Source of the DNA: Bordetella parapertussis
Lineage (GTDB): Bacteria > Pseudomonadota > Gammaproteobacteria > Burkholderiales > Casimicrobiaceae
Assembly: GCA_943331295.2 (NCBI GenBank)
Contig: CALQLA020000039.1
Coordinates: 1-49,098 of the forward strand
Reading direction: 5' to 3'
Length of the DNA stretch: 49,098 nt
The notes below the pieces were generated by a model, which searched no databases, was not told where the DNA came from, and saw only the letters and a list, made by a program, of their open reading frames with translations. Position numbers and translations under genes: made by a program. How positions within the stretch are numbered: the stretch's first letter is position 1; every line of letters begins with the position of its first letter. This document shows, in pieces, positions 33,282 through 43,453 of this stretch.

Positions 33282-33322
33282 GACATTCTCCCCAAAAAAG
33301 TTATGACAACGTCCTAATAATA

Positions 33323-33352
33323 CACAGGCTCGGCTGGGTTGCCAAGCCTGTG
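33323..33352 (-). terminator. Hairpin between the two pilin genes
   Basis: CACAGGCTTGGC and GCCGAGCCTGTG form a 12-base-pair stem (one G-U pair) with a six-base loop. TATTATTAGG follows on the minus strand, without a real T-run. It could be a weak terminator, or an mRNA-stability element setting different levels of the two pilins. Confidence 0.6.
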
Positions 33353-33367
33353 CGGGACGGACAGCGA

Positions 33368-33781
33368 TTAACGGAAGTTCGACGGCACGTACTTGGACGG
33401 GCAGGCGCCGAACGTGCCGGTCCAGCCGGTGATGGCGCTGGCCGTGCCGACCGGGCTCAGCGTCAGCGTGCATTCGGCGGAGCCGCCGGTGTTCTGCGAC
33501 GTGGCGACGATCACGCCAGCGACCGCGGTGAGCGATGCCGTGTACTGGGTGACGGTCGTGCTGCAGCCCGACGCCGTCGTGGACGCCGGGAACGAGCCCT
33601 TCGTCGACGCGTATTCGCTGACGGACGTCTTGCACGCCGCGATGGCCGCGACGGCTTCCGACATCTTCGAGCGGACAACATAGTCCTGGTACGCGGGCAG
33701 CGCGATGGCTGCGAGGATACCGACGATCGCTACGACGATCATCAGTTCGATGAGAGTAAAGCCTTGTTGAACGCGCTTCAT
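33368..33781 (-). CDS. pilA: Type IV major pilin, first of a tandem pair
   Basis: The 137-residue prepilin has the leader 'MKRVQQG', cleaved and N-methylated at F8, followed by '[20 protein letters not shown]'. Cysteines are at 50, 73, 104 and 127, the last two framing the C-terminal loop that ends '[11 protein letters not shown]'. The start at 33781 is preceded by AGAGGA nine bases away; an in-frame TTG three codons earlier is less likely. The protein would polymerise into type IV pili for twitching, adhesion or DNA uptake. The Ser/Thr-rich variable region ('[19 protein letters not shown]') offers possible O-glycosylation sites, which is inference. Confidence 0.95.
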   Translation of the reverse strand: MKRVQQGFTLIELMIVVAIVGILAAIALPAYQDYVVRSKMSEAVAAIAACKTSVSEYASTKGSFPASTTASGCSTTVTQYTASLTAVAGVIVATSQNTGGSAECTLTLSPVGTASAITGWTGTFGACPSKYVPSNFR

Positions 33782-33852
33782 GATGTGCAATCCTCTGGAT
33801 GGTTGAACAACTGACCCTGATTCCCGACGCCTTGGCGGTGCAGGAACACCTG

Positions 33853-33868
33853 AGCAAGCGTCGTGCCA
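33853..33868 (-). promoter_or_regulatory. Sigma-54 (-24/-12) promoter of the pilin genes
   Basis: TGGCACGACGCTTGCT on the minus strand matches the sigma-54 consensus TGGCAC-N5-TTGC(A/T) with the exact GG-N10-GC spacing. It ends about 70 bases before the pilin ATG. Pilin genes in Pseudomonas are driven from such promoters by PilS/PilR. An A+T-rich stretch at 33905-33945, upstream, would suit activator or IHF binding, but I cannot assign sites. The region 33870-34068 holds no gene. Confidence 0.88.
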
Positions 33869-34068
33869 CTATGGCGTCGGCGCGGTCACTATTCGCACAA
33901 AGCCTATAAGCCAATGTTTTTTATGAATATTTACCTCACCGCTCGTCCGGTCGACGGTGCGGCGTGGCGCGATCTGTTGCGCCGCGATCGATCACGCCCG
34001 ATTGCCAGTGACCAAACACGCGGACGACCATGACGCCAAGCGTCACCCGGAACGCCTTTGCCGGCGGT

Positions 34069-34974
34069 TCAGGCCGCCATCGGCGCGGGCAGGACGGAGA
34101 ACTCGATCCGCGCCCCCGCCACGCCGATCACGTCGCCGGCGGCAAGAGGGAGACCGGCGGCCGATGCCGGCACGCCGTTGACCTGCGCCGGCACGTCCCC
34201 TTCGACGTGGGCGAGCACGAAGCCGTCGCCGTCGCGCCGCACGGCGGCGACGCCGCGGCCGACGCGGCCGACCAGCATCTCGTCGCCGGACAGCATCAGC
34301 ACGCGTCCCGCGTTCGGTCCGCTCGTCACCCGCAGATGCGGCCCCGAAACGACCGGCGCGGGGGGCGCCGGCGGCGCGGCAAGCTCCGGGGCCGGCGCCG
34401 ACGACGGGGCCAACCCGTTGGCGGCGCCCGGCCCGAAGACCCCGGCTGCCGCTTCGGCGCCGGTGATGCCGAGGGCGAGCAAGCCCACCTGCGGCAGCGC
34501 CGGCATCGCCGGGCCTGACGGTTCCGGCATGGACTGCGCCGCCGGCCGCGACGGACGGCCGACGGGCATCTCGATCATCGGCAGCGCCGGCGGCGGCTCG
34601 GTGCCGACCGTTTCGGTGCCCGCCTTTGCCCGGACAACCACTTCCGGCTTCGCGGCGGCGGGCACGACGGTATCGTTGACGTCCTTGAGGTAGACGAGCT
34701 TCTGGCGGCCGATCTCGATCTTGTCGCGGTCGTGGAGGAAGTAGCGCGACACGCGCTTGCCGTTCACCAGCGTGCCGTTGGTGCTGCCGAGGTCCTCGAC
34801 GACGACACCGGTGGGAACGATGACGAAGATCGTGTGCTCGCCACTGACCGGCGGATACGGCAGGCAGACGTCATTGCTGTTGCGGCGGCCGACCGACAGC
34901 CGCGCCTTGTCGAACGGGATGTCCAGCGTCGTCCCGTCGGCAAGGAACAGCACGAGCTTGCCCATCGTGGTCAT
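34069..34974 (-). CDS. FHA-domain protein with two FHA-like modules
   Basis: The 301-residue protein has an N-terminal FHA phosphothreonine-binding domain (about residues 5-95): 'LSVGRRNSNDVCLPYPPVSG', then 'EHTIFVI' and 'VEDLGSTNGTLVNGKRVSRY'. A proline/alanine-rich linker (about 105-215) follows. A second, more degenerate FHA-like module ends the chain ('SGPNAGRVLMLSGDEMLVGR' and 'VNGVPASAAGLPLAAGDVIG'). The ATG at 34974 overlaps the stop of the phosphatase gene (ATGA), so the pair forms a coupled Ser/Thr-phosphorylation unit. The matching kinase is not in the window. Confidence 0.88.
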   Translation of the reverse strand: MTTMGKLVLFLADGTTLDIPFDKARLSVGRRNSNDVCLPYPPVSGEHTIFVIVPTGVVVEDLGSTNGTLVNGKRVSRYFLHDRDKIEIGRQKLVYLKDVNDTVVPAAAKPEVVVRAKAGTETVGTEPPPALPMIEMPVGRPSRPAAQSMPEPSGPAMPALPQVGLLALGITGAEAAAGVFGPGAANGLAPSSAPAPELAAPPAPPAPVVSGPHLRVTSGPNAGRVLMLSGDEMLVGRVGRGVAAVRRDGDGFVLAHVEGDVPAQVNGVPASAAGLPLAAGDVIGVAGARIEFSVLPAPMAA

Positions 34975-35804
34975 CAGCCGTCCCGCTTGGCGAGCCAGCG
35001 CTGCACCCAGCCCGACGCGGGCAGGTAGCCTTCGGGAATGTGGACCAGGATCACCGAGATGTTGTCGCGCCCGCCGTTGCGATTGGCGAGGTCGACCATC
35101 GCCACCACCGCGGCCGGCAGGTCGGTGCGCCCGTCGGCCAGGATGGCGCCGATCACGTCGGCGTCGACCATGTCGGTCAGTCCGTCCGAGCACAGCAGGT
35201 AGATGTCGTCGGCCTCGACGCGATACTCGACGATGTCGGCGGGGGCGGTCTCCTCGACGCCCAGCGCGCGCGTGACGAGGTTCTTGTTGAGCGAATACTT
35301 CGCGCGCTCCGGCGTCAGCATGCCGCTGTCGATCTGCTCCTGCAGCAGCGAGTGGTCGCGCGTCAGCTGCTCGAACTTGTGCCCGCGCAGCCGGTAGCAG
35401 CGCGAATCGCCGACGTGGCCGATGCTGGCGCGGGTGCCGCAGAATACGCCGGCGACGATCGTCGTCCCCATGCCGGCGCACTCGGGACGCGTGGCGGCGG
35501 CGTCGAAGATCGCCCGGTTGGCGGCGGCGATCTGCTGCTGCAGCAGCAGCGCCGCGTGCGAGAGTCCGCCGGAGCTGTCGATCTTGGTGAGGTCGCGGCG
35601 CGACATGAGCTGGGGCAGCATGTTCCGGCTGATGACGTCGACCGCGATGCCGCTGGCGACCTCGCCCGCGTTGTAACCGCCCATGCCGTCGGCGAGCACG
35701 GCGAGGCCCGCGGCGCCATCCACGAACATGGCGTCCTCGTTGTGCGAGCGCACCATGCCGGGATGGGTGAGGCCAACGACGTCGAGCGGCACGGGCTCGT
35801 TCAC
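34974..35804 (-). CDS. PP2C-family Ser/Thr protein phosphatase
   Basis: The 276-residue Mn/Mg-dependent phosphatase of the PrpC/Stp type has the metal-ligand motifs 'VRSHNEDAMFVDG' (D24), 'LAVLADGMGGYNAGEVAS' (D39), 'GHVGDSRCYRLRG', 'LCSDGLTDMVD' and 'NGGRDNISVILV'. It should dephosphorylate proteins recognised by the coupled FHA partner. It lies eight bases downstream of terC. Such PP2C/FHA pairs occur with eukaryotic-type kinases and type VI secretion loci, but neither is seen here. Confidence 0.93.
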   Translation of the reverse strand: MNEPVPLDVVGLTHPGMVRSHNEDAMFVDGAAGLAVLADGMGGYNAGEVASGIAVDVISRNMLPQLMSRRDLTKIDSSGGLSHAALLLQQQIAAANRAIFDAAATRPECAGMGTTIVAGVFCGTRASIGHVGDSRCYRLRGHKFEQLTRDHSLLQEQIDSGMLTPERAKYSLNKNLVTRALGVEETAPADIVEYRVEADDIYLLCSDGLTDMVDADVIGAILADGRTDLPAAVVAMVDLANRNGGRDNISVILVHIPEGYLPASGWVQRWLAKRDG

Positions 35805-35811
35805 GTCCGGG

Positions 35812-36498
35812 TCAGTCCTTTGCGTTGCGCCGGCGGCGCTGCGTCAGCGCCCAGCCGACGCCGATCACGATGAGAATGCCCGCCGCCGGCGCCAGGTAGT
35901 GCAGCATCGGCGCGTTGGCGTCGATCCACGGCTTGACCGCGGTGTCCGCGATGGCGATCTCGCCCGCGATGTAGCCGAGCAGCCCGCCGCCGGCGATCAC
36001 CAGCATCGGGAAGCGCTGGATCAGGCCCATGATCAGCTGGCTGCCCAGCACCACCAGCGGGATGCTGACGACGAGGCCGAACACCAGCAGCGACAGGCTG
36101 CCCTTCGCCGCGCCGGCCACGCCGATCACGTTGTCGACGCTCATCACGAGGTCGGCGACGATGACGGTCTTGACCGCGGCGAAGAGGCGGTCGCTGGCCT
36201 CGATCTCGTGCTCGTCATCGCCGTCCTCGGCGATGAGGCCGATGCCGATGTAGACGAGGAGCGCGGCACCGACGAGCTGCAGGTAGGGCAGGCGCAGCAG
36301 GCTGACGGCGAAGAACGTGAGGATGATCCGCAGCACGACCGCGCCGACCACGCCCCACAGCACGCCCTGCGCCCGCTGCTTGGCCGGCAGGTTGCGGCAG
36401 GCGAGCGCGATCACCACCGCGTTGTCGCCCGACAACAGGATGTTGATGACGATGATTTCCATCGCCGCAACCCAGAATTGCGGTGTCCCGAACTCCAA
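35812..36498 (-). CDS. TerC-family integral membrane protein
   Basis: The 228-residue protein has about seven membrane helices. The acidic intramembrane motifs typical of the family are 'ILLSGDNAVVIALACRNLP' in helix 1-2 and 'DLVMSVDNVIGVAGAAKG' at mid-chain. A charged loop ('AEDGDDEHEIEASDR') lies between. TerC proteins are linked to metal-ion (often manganese) export or metalation of exported proteins. In Burkholderiales terC often lies beside sucCD, as here (40 bases from sucD). Confidence 0.92.
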   Translation of the reverse strand: MEFGTPQFWVAAMEIIVINILLSGDNAVVIALACRNLPAKQRAQGVLWGVVGAVVLRIILTFFAVSLLRLPYLQLVGAALLVYIGIGLIAEDGDDEHEIEASDRLFAAVKTVIVADLVMSVDNVIGVAGAAKGSLSLLVFGLVVSIPLVVLGSQLIMGLIQRFPMLVIAGGGLLGYIAGEIAIADTAVKPWIDANAPMLHYLAPAAGILIVIGVGWALTQRRRRNAKD

Positions 36499-36538
36499 TT
36501 GACCTCCTCCCCCTGGTTGTCGTCGCGCCGGTCGGCGG

Positions 36539-37414
36539 TCAGAGCACCGACTTCAGCAGCGATCCCATCTCCGCGGGATTTTTCGTGACCCTGATGCCGC
36601 AGCCGTCCATGACGGCCAGCTTCTCCTGCGCGGTGCCCTTGCCGCCCGACACGATGGCGCCGGCGTGGCCCATGCGCTTCCCGGGCGGCGCGGTGACGCC
36701 GGCGATGAAGCCGACGACCGGCTTCTTCATGTTGTCGCGCACCCAGTACGCGGCGGTTTCCTCGTCGTTGCCGCCGATCTCGCCGATCATCACCACCGCA
36801 TCCGTGCCCGGATCATCGTTGAACATGCGCAGGATGTCGAGATGCTTGAGGCCGTTCACGGGATCGCCGCCGATGCCGACCGCGGTCGACTGGCCGAGCC
36901 CCAGCTCCGTCAGCTGGCCGACGGCCTCGTAGGTCAGCGTGCCCGAGCGCGACACCACGCCGATGCGGCCCTGCTTGTGGATGTGGCCCGGCATGATGCC
37001 GATCTTGATCTCGTCCGGCGTGATGACGCCGGGGCAATTCGGCCCGAGCAGCAGCGTGCGCTTGCCCTGCATGCGCTGGCGCGTGCGGATCATGTCGCGC
37101 ACCGGGATGCCCTCGGTGATGCAGATGACGAGGTCGAGGTCGGCATCCACCGCCTCGTCGATCGCGGCGGCGGCGAACGGCGGCGGCACGTAGATCACGC
37201 TGACCGTGGCGCCCGTCGCCTCCTTGGCGGCGCGGACCGACCCGTAGATGGGAATACCCTCGAAATCCTCGCCCGCCTTCTTCGGGTTCACCCCGGCGAC
37301 GAAGCAATTCTTCCCGTTTGCATACTCGCGGCACATGCGGGTGTGAAACTGCCCCGTCTTGCCGGTGATGCCCTGGGTGATGACCTTGGTGTTACTGTTG
37401 ACCAGAATCGACAT
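36539..37414 (-). CDS. sucD: Succinyl-CoA ligase (ADP-forming), alpha subunit
   Basis: This 291-residue TCA-cycle enzyme subunit begins '[20 protein letters not shown]'. It contains the CoA-binding Rossmann part, '[20 protein letters not shown]', '[14 protein letters not shown]' and the phosphohistidine loop '[17 protein letters not shown]'. Length and motifs are normal. It follows sucC by 75 bases and forms the usual sucCD operon. Confidence 0.97.
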   Translation of the reverse strand: MSILVNSNTKVITQGITGKTGQFHTRMCREYANGKNCFVAGVNPKKAGEDFEGIPIYGSVRAAKEATGATVSVIYVPPPFAAAAIDEAVDADLDLVICITEGIPVRDMIRTRQRMQGKRTLLLGPNCPGVITPDEIKIGIMPGHIHKQGRIGVVSRSGTLTYEAVGQLTELGLGQSTAVGIGGDPVNGLKHLDILRMFNDDPGTDAVVMIGEIGGNDEETAAYWVRDNMKKPVVGFIAGVTAPPGKRMGHAGAIVSGGKGTAQEKLAVMDGCGIRVTKNPAEMGSLLKSVL

Positions 37415-37489
37415 GAATGTCCCTTACGTAGCATTGCCGGCGACCGGCATCGGACGCGGGGCCAAAGCGGCCGCCGCGCGGCGCGGCGC

Positions 37490-38656
<1,167 letters not shown>

Positions 38657-38728
38657 CGGTGCTCCTGGATGCGGTCGGATGAATCGGTTGCGTGGGTGCG
38701 GCTCGCGGGCGGCTTCTAGGCTTTGGGT

Positions 38729-39274
38729 CTAGGCCGCGCCGCGATACCACTTGGGATAGTAACGGCGGACGGTCTCGGTGCCGGTGGCGAGGGCGTGGCA
38801 GCGGCCCAGCTGGAACGGCTTGGGGCCGTCGGGCTCAACGTCGCGCACGAGCCCCGCGAGGGTCTGCAGCGCCGCGGTCGGCAGGAAGGCGATCAGCTCG
38901 GTCAGGTGCGTGCAGCCGCGCACGCCGCCGACGAGCTCGAACAGCCGCCTGCGGAAGTCGTGCATCAGGTTGGCGCCGACCAGCGCGCCGTAGTCCGGCC
39001 CGGTGCTGTCGCAGCCGCCCGGGTAGGGCATGCCGTCGATGCTGGTCTCGATCGCGCGGATGCCGAGGTGCCGGTCGATGGTGAGCCGCGCGCGCATCTC
39101 GTGCACGGGCGCGCCCGCCGGGCGCACGCCGCTCGCCAGCGGGTAGTCCTGGTCCTTGGTGTCGACGAGGTGCGCCTCGATGTCGAACAGCCCGTCCTCG
39201 CGCAGCCAGCCTTCATAGCGGATGCTGCGCGTGTGCAGGCGTTGGCGGGGAACGGTGCGGGTGGCAAGCGGCAT
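38729..39274 (-). CDS. DUF2889-family protein
   Basis: The 181-residue protein begins '[20 protein letters not shown]'. Its typical DUF2889 stretches are '[17 protein letters not shown]', '[19 protein letters not shown]' and '[13 protein letters not shown]'. It has no signal peptide or membrane helix. The function is unknown; it sits upstream of sucC on the same strand with a 72-base gap, a common arrangement in betaproteobacteria. Confidence 0.85.
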   Translation of the reverse strand: MPLATRTVPRQRLHTRSIRYEGWLREDGLFDIEAHLVDTKDQDYPLASGVRPAGAPVHEMRARLTIDRHLGIRAIETSIDGMPYPGGCDSTGPDYGALVGANLMHDFRRRLFELVGGVRGCTHLTELIAFLPTAALQTLAGLVRDVEPDGPKPFQLGRCHALATGTETVRRYYPKWYRGAA

Positions 39275-39445
39275 CGGGACTTGCGGGGGGCGTTTTGGCG
39301 TCGGGTAGGAGGCAGCGGCGGGGCGACCGGTCGCCCGGGGGAATGTTGGCTAGAATGGGGACCGTTGCCCGAACGCGGGCAGCAACGGATTCTATGCTGC
39401 GGGAACCCGAGCCGCAACCAACGCGACCGCCAACGAGGCACGCCG

Positions 39446-40933
39446 ATGTCCTTCATTCTCGCCCTCGACCAGGGCACCACGAGCTCCCGGGCCCTGATCT
39501 TCGATCACGCCGGCACCGTCCGGGCAACGGCGCAGCGGGAATTCCGGCAGATCTTCCCTCAGCCCGGATGGGTGGAGCACGATCCGACCGAGATCTGGGC
39601 CACGCAATCGGGCGTGCTGCACGAGGTACTGGCCAAGGCGCAGCTTTCCGCCCGCGACATCGCCGCGATCGGGATCACCAACCAGCGCGAAACCACGGTG
39701 CTCTGGGAACGGGCCACGGGCCGGCCGGTGGGCAACGCGATCGTATGGCAGGACCGCCGCACCGCCCCCAAGTGCGACGCGCTGCGCGCCGCCGGCCTGG
39801 CGCCGCTGTTCGCCGCCCGCACCGGCCTCGTGCTCGACGCCTATTTCTCCGGCACGAAGCTCGCGTGGCTGCTGGACAACGTTCCCGGCGCCCGCGCCCG
39901 GGCGGAAGCCGGCGAGCTCGCCTTCGGCACGATCGACAGCTGGCTCGTCTGGAACCTGACCGGCGGCGGTGCCCACGTCACCGACCCGTCGAATGCCGGC
40001 CGCACGCTGCTGTTCGACATCCATCGCGGCGACTGGGACGACGAACTGCTGGCGCTGCTCGACGTGCCGCGGGCCGTGCTGCCGCGGATCGTCGCGTCGT
40101 CCGGCGTCTGCGCGACGGCGGCGATCGACGGCATCGACGTGCCGATCGCGGGAATCGCCGGCGACCAGCAGGCGGCGCTGTTCGGCCAGGCCTGCCACGC
40201 GCCCGGGCTCGCCAAGAACACCTACGGCACCGGCTGCTTCCTGCTGATGAACACCGGCGGCGACGCGGTTTCCAGCGCCAACAACCTCCTCACCACCGTC
40301 GCCTGGAAGCTGCCCGCGCCGGCCGGCCTCCAGTACGCGCTGGAAGGCAGCGTGTTCATCGGCGGCGCCGTCGTGCAGTGGCTGCGCGACGGGCTGAAGA
40401 TCATCCGCAGCGCGGCCGAGGTCGAGCGCCTCGCTGCCAGCGTGCCCGACAACGGCGGCGTCTACCTCGTGCCGGCATTCACGGGGCTGGGCGCGCCGCA
40501 CTGGGACGCCTACGCGCGGGGCGGCATCTTCGGCCTGACCCGCGGCACCACGTCGGGCCACATCGCGCGCGCGGCGCTGGAAGCGATCGCGCTGCAGAGC
40601 GCCGACGTGCTCGCCGCAATGGAGCGGGATGCCGGCATCCGGCTCGCCGAACTGCGCGTGGACGGCGGCGCAGCGGCCAACGACCTCCTGATGCAGTTCC
40701 AGGCCGACGTGCTGGGCGTGCCCGTGGTGCGCCCGAAGGTGCTGGAGACGACGGCGCTCGGCGCCGGCTACCTGGCCGGCCTCGCCGTCGGCTACTGGAA
40801 GGACGCCGCCGACGTCGGCGCCAACCGCCAGGTCGACCGCGTGTTCGAACCGGCAATGGCGGGCGACCGGCAGGCGGAACTGCGCGCCGGCTGGGACAAG
40901 GCCATCGCGCGCTCGAAGGACTGGGCGCGGTGA
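39446..40933 (+). CDS. glpK: Glycerol kinase
   Basis: The 495-residue FGGY-family kinase phosphorylates glycerol to sn-glycerol-3-phosphate. It opens '[20 protein letters not shown]', contains '[16 protein letters not shown]' and '[14 protein letters not shown]', the catalytic-Asp region '[15 protein letters not shown]', and '[19 protein letters not shown]' near the end. The ATG at 39446 gives the normal N-terminus. A long antisense frame on the opposite strand is a composition artefact. It fits functionally with the ugp genes further right. Confidence 0.96.
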   Translation: MSFILALDQGTTSSRALIFDHAGTVRATAQREFRQIFPQPGWVEHDPTEIWATQSGVLHEVLAKAQLSARDIAAIGITNQRETTVLWERATGRPVGNAIVWQDRRTAPKCDALRAAGLAPLFAARTGLVLDAYFSGTKLAWLLDNVPGARARAEAGELAFGTIDSWLVWNLTGGGAHVTDPSNAGRTLLFDIHRGDWDDELLALLDVPRAVLPRIVASSGVCATAAIDGIDVPIAGIAGDQQAALFGQACHAPGLAKNTYGTGCFLLMNTGGDAVSSANNLLTTVAWKLPAPAGLQYALEGSVFIGGAVVQWLRDGLKIIRSAAEVERLAASVPDNGGVYLVPAFTGLGAPHWDAYARGGIFGLTRGTTSGHIARAALEAIALQSADVLAAMERDAGIRLAELRVDGGAAANDLLMQFQADVLGVPVVRPKVLETTALGAGYLAGLAVGYWKDAADVGANRQVDRVFEPAMAGDRQAELRAGWDKAIARSKDWAR

Positions 40934-40966
40934 GCGTTGCCTTGCGCGCCTGCAGGCCGGAATAGG

Positions 40967-42835
40967 ATGGGGACGGACCCCGCGCAGGCGCTGTCGCTGC
41001 TTGCCGCCGGCAACGCCCGCGAGGACCGCGGCGATCTCGAGGGCGCGCTCCGCGACTATCGCGCCGCCGTCGCCGCGGCGCCTGCGCTTCCCCGCGCGCA
41101 CCTCAACGTGGGCAACGCGCTGATGGCGATGCGCGACTTCGACGCGGCGGCGGCCGCGTTCGGGCAGGCGCTGGCGCTGGACCCCGGTTTCGCGCCCGCA
41201 CGCTTCAACCTCGGCAACCTGCACCGCAAGCGGGGCGAGGCCGCGGCCGCCGAAGCATCGTTCCGCGCCGCGCTCGCCGGCGACCCGGACATGACCGACG
41301 CCTCCGTCGCGCTCGCCAACGTGCTGGACGCCGAAGGCCGCGGCGAGGAGGCCGAAGCCGTCCTGCGCGCCGCGCTCGCGCGCAATCCGCGCCACTCCGG
41401 CGCCGCTCACAACCTGGGGCTGCTGCTGAACGACCGGCGGCAGTGGGACGAGGCCGAGGCGGCGTTCGAGCAGGCGCTCGCGGCCGACCCAGGCTTTGCC
41501 GGCGCGCTCGGGGCCCTGGCCAATTCGCGGGCGCAGACAGGGTGGCTGCGCGACGCCGATGCGCTGTACCGCCGCGCGATCGCCGCCGACCCTGCGCGGG
41601 ACGAAGCCTATTCGGGGCTCCTGTTCGCGCTCAACCTGCGCGACGACCTCGACGCGGCGACGATCTTTGCCGAACACGTCCGCTACGGCCCGCACTTCGG
41701 TTCCACCACTGCAGCCGCGCCGGTGCCGCCCCGCCCTGTCGCGCCGGGCGGGCGCATCCGCGTCGGCTACGTGTCGGGCGACTTCAAGGAACATCCGGTC
41801 GCGCTGTTCCTGCGGCCGGTGCTGGCGCACCACGACCGCGCCGGCTTCGAGATCTTCTGCTATTCGAACAGCCGGAAGGAAGACCGGATCACCCGCGAGA
41901 TCCGCTCGCTCGCCGACCGGTGGCGCGTCATTGCCGATCTCGACGACGACGCGGCGCGGCAATTGATCATCGACGATGGGATCGACGTCCTCGTCGACCT
42001 GTCGGGCCACACCGGGCTGTCGCGCCTCGCGCTCTTCGGCCGGCGCAGCGCGCCGGTGCAGGCGTCGTGGCTGGGCTACCTCAACACGACCGGCGTGCCG
42101 GCGATGGATTTCCGGATCTGCGACCGCCACACCGACCCGCCCGGCACGACGGAGCGCCTGCACACCGAGCGCCTCGTCCGGATGCCGCACAGCCAGTGGT
42201 GCTACCAGCCGGTCTACGACATTCCGGTCGTGCCGGTCCCGCCGCGGCAGGATCCGCCGCGGATCGTGTTCGGCTCGTTCAACCAGTACCCGAAGCTGTC
42301 GGACGCATGCCTCGACCTCTGGTGCGAGGTCCTGCGCCGGCTGCCCGCCGCCCGGCTGCACGTGCTCGACGTCCGTACCGAGCGCACCGCCGCCGCCTTC
42401 AGCGGGCGGATGCAGGCGCGCGGCGTCGACGCAAGCCGGATCACCCTGCTCCCGCGGCTTGCCATCGGCGACTACTTCGCCGCCATCAGCGCCGTCGACA
42501 TCGCGCTCGACACGATTCCCTACAACGGCGGCACGACGACGCTCGACATCCTCTGGATGGGCGTGCCGCTGGTCGCCCTCGAAGGCGGCCGCGGCATCAG
42601 CCGCAGCGGCGCCAGCATCCTGCGCACGCTCGGGATGCCGGAACTGGTCGCACGCAACCGGGACCAATACCTCGCGCTGACGCAGGCACTCGCCAACGAC
42701 CCCGCGCGGCGCGCCGAACTGCGGCGCACGCTGCGCCCGCGCCTCGCGGCGTCGCCGCTGATGGCGGTGGCGGAATTCACGCGCGACCTGGAAGCCGTAT
42801 TCCGGGCGATGCTGGCCAGCCGCAGCACGGCGTAG
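40967..42835 (+). CDS. TPR-GT41 glycosyltransferase, copy 4
   Basis: The 622-residue protein has about six TPR units (about residues 10-230; for example 'AHNLGLLLNDRRQWDEAEAA') and a GT41 catalytic region with 'RVGYVSGDFKEHPVALF', 'APVQASWLGYLNTTGVPAMD', the donor-site Lys in 'FGSFNQYPKLSDA' and 'IPYNGGTTTLDILWMG'. Like copy 3 it has Gly where copies 1 and 2 have the 'NAHTT' His. The ATG at 40967 ('MGTDPAQALSLLAAG') is preceded by a purine-rich GGAATAGG. It starts 33 bases after glpK, with which it has no obvious functional tie. Confidence 0.88.
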   Translation: MGTDPAQALSLLAAGNAREDRGDLEGALRDYRAAVAAAPALPRAHLNVGNALMAMRDFDAAAAAFGQALALDPGFAPARFNLGNLHRKRGEAAAAEASFRAALAGDPDMTDASVALANVLDAEGRGEEAEAVLRAALARNPRHSGAAHNLGLLLNDRRQWDEAEAAFEQALAADPGFAGALGALANSRAQTGWLRDADALYRRAIAADPARDEAYSGLLFALNLRDDLDAATIFAEHVRYGPHFGSTTAAAPVPPRPVAPGGRIRVGYVSGDFKEHPVALFLRPVLAHHDRAGFEIFCYSNSRKEDRITREIRSLADRWRVIADLDDDAARQLIIDDGIDVLVDLSGHTGLSRLALFGRRSAPVQASWLGYLNTTGVPAMDFRICDRHTDPPGTTERLHTERLVRMPHSQWCYQPVYDIPVVPVPPRQDPPRIVFGSFNQYPKLSDACLDLWCEVLRRLPAARLHVLDVRTERTAAAFSGRMQARGVDASRITLLPRLAIGDYFAAISAVDIALDTIPYNGGTTTLDILWMGVPLVALEGGRGISRSGASILRTLGMPELVARNRDQYLALTQALANDPARRAELRRTLRPRLAASPLMAVAEFTRDLEAVFRAMLASRSTA

Positions 42836-42904
42836 CCCGGGTTGCGCGACGACGGCGCGCGCGCCGATGACCGTGCGCGCGGCAGGGTTGAAGCCCGCAG
42901 AAAA

Positions 42905-42935
42905 CGTGTATATGCTCCGATTTGCGTGCATATGC
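42905..42935 (+). promoter_or_regulatory. Direct-repeat operator candidate upstream of the MarR gene
   Basis: CGTGTATATGC (42905-42915) and CGTGCATATGC (42925-42935) are spaced exactly 20 bases, two helical turns apart. The second contains the palindrome GCATATGC. They lie 23-53 bases before the MarR ATG in an AT-rich pocket and could bind the regulator itself. Confidence 0.5.
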
Positions 42936-42957
42936 CCGCTTTCCCGTTGCCTGCGCC

Positions 42958-43407
42958 ATGGCCACTGTCCCTCCCACCACGCCCTGCGCCTGCGGTCGCC
43001 TGCGCCGCGCCGCGCGCTCGCTGACGCAGCTCTACGACGACGTGATGGCGCCGGCGGGGCTGCGCGTCACCCAGTTCTCGCTGCTGCGCCGGCTGGCGAA
43101 CGCGGGACCGCAGCGCATCACCGAGCTCGCCGCCGCGCAGCTGGTCGATCGCACCGCGCTGTCGCGCAACCTCGACCCGCTGGTGGAGCGCGGCCTGGTG
43201 ACGATCGCCCCGGGACGCGACGCGCGCACCCGCGAGGCCGCGATCACGCGCCGCGGCCGAGCGGCGCTCGCCGCGGCCGAACCGCGCTGGGCGGAGGCGC
43301 AGGCCCGCGTCGCGGCACGGCTGGGCCCGAAGAAGCTCGACGCGCTGATCGCGGTGCTGCACGACCTCGAGAGCCTGCACCCCACCCCCGGCGCTCACCG
43401 CGCCTAG
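42958..43407 (+). CDS. MarR-family transcriptional regulator
   Basis: The 149-residue winged-helix protein has 'SLTQLYDDVMAPAGLRVTQF' in the first dimerisation helix, 'ITELAAAQLVDRTALSRNL' as the recognition helix-turn-helix, and the wing 'GLVTIAPGRDARTREAAIT'. A C-terminal dimerisation helix follows. The ATG at 42958 is preferred; a TTG at 42922 would add 12 residues and overlap the repeats. It lies 46 bases before the MFS transporter gene on the same strand and probably controls it in response to a ligand. Confidence 0.92.
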   Translation: MATVPPTTPCACGRLRRAARSLTQLYDDVMAPAGLRVTQFSLLRRLANAGPQRITELAAAQLVDRTALSRNLDPLVERGLVTIAPGRDARTREAAITRRGRAALAAAEPRWAEAQARVAARLGPKKLDALIAVLHDLESLHPTPGAHRA

Positions 43408-43453
43408 GCCCCGCCGCCCCAACCCACGCCTGAACCCGATCCGGAGAACGACC

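Noticed and set aside
30594..33317. A 907-codon open frame antisense to the TPR/GT9 fusion and the pilin gene
   Set aside because: It is opposite clearly coding sequence and has a biased Arg/Gln/Gly composition without domains.
39392..42931. A 1179-codon open frame antisense to glpK and GT41 copy 4
   Set aside because: It mirrors two well-supported genes, has low-complexity Arg/Ala/Gly composition and no domain; it is a result of high G+C.
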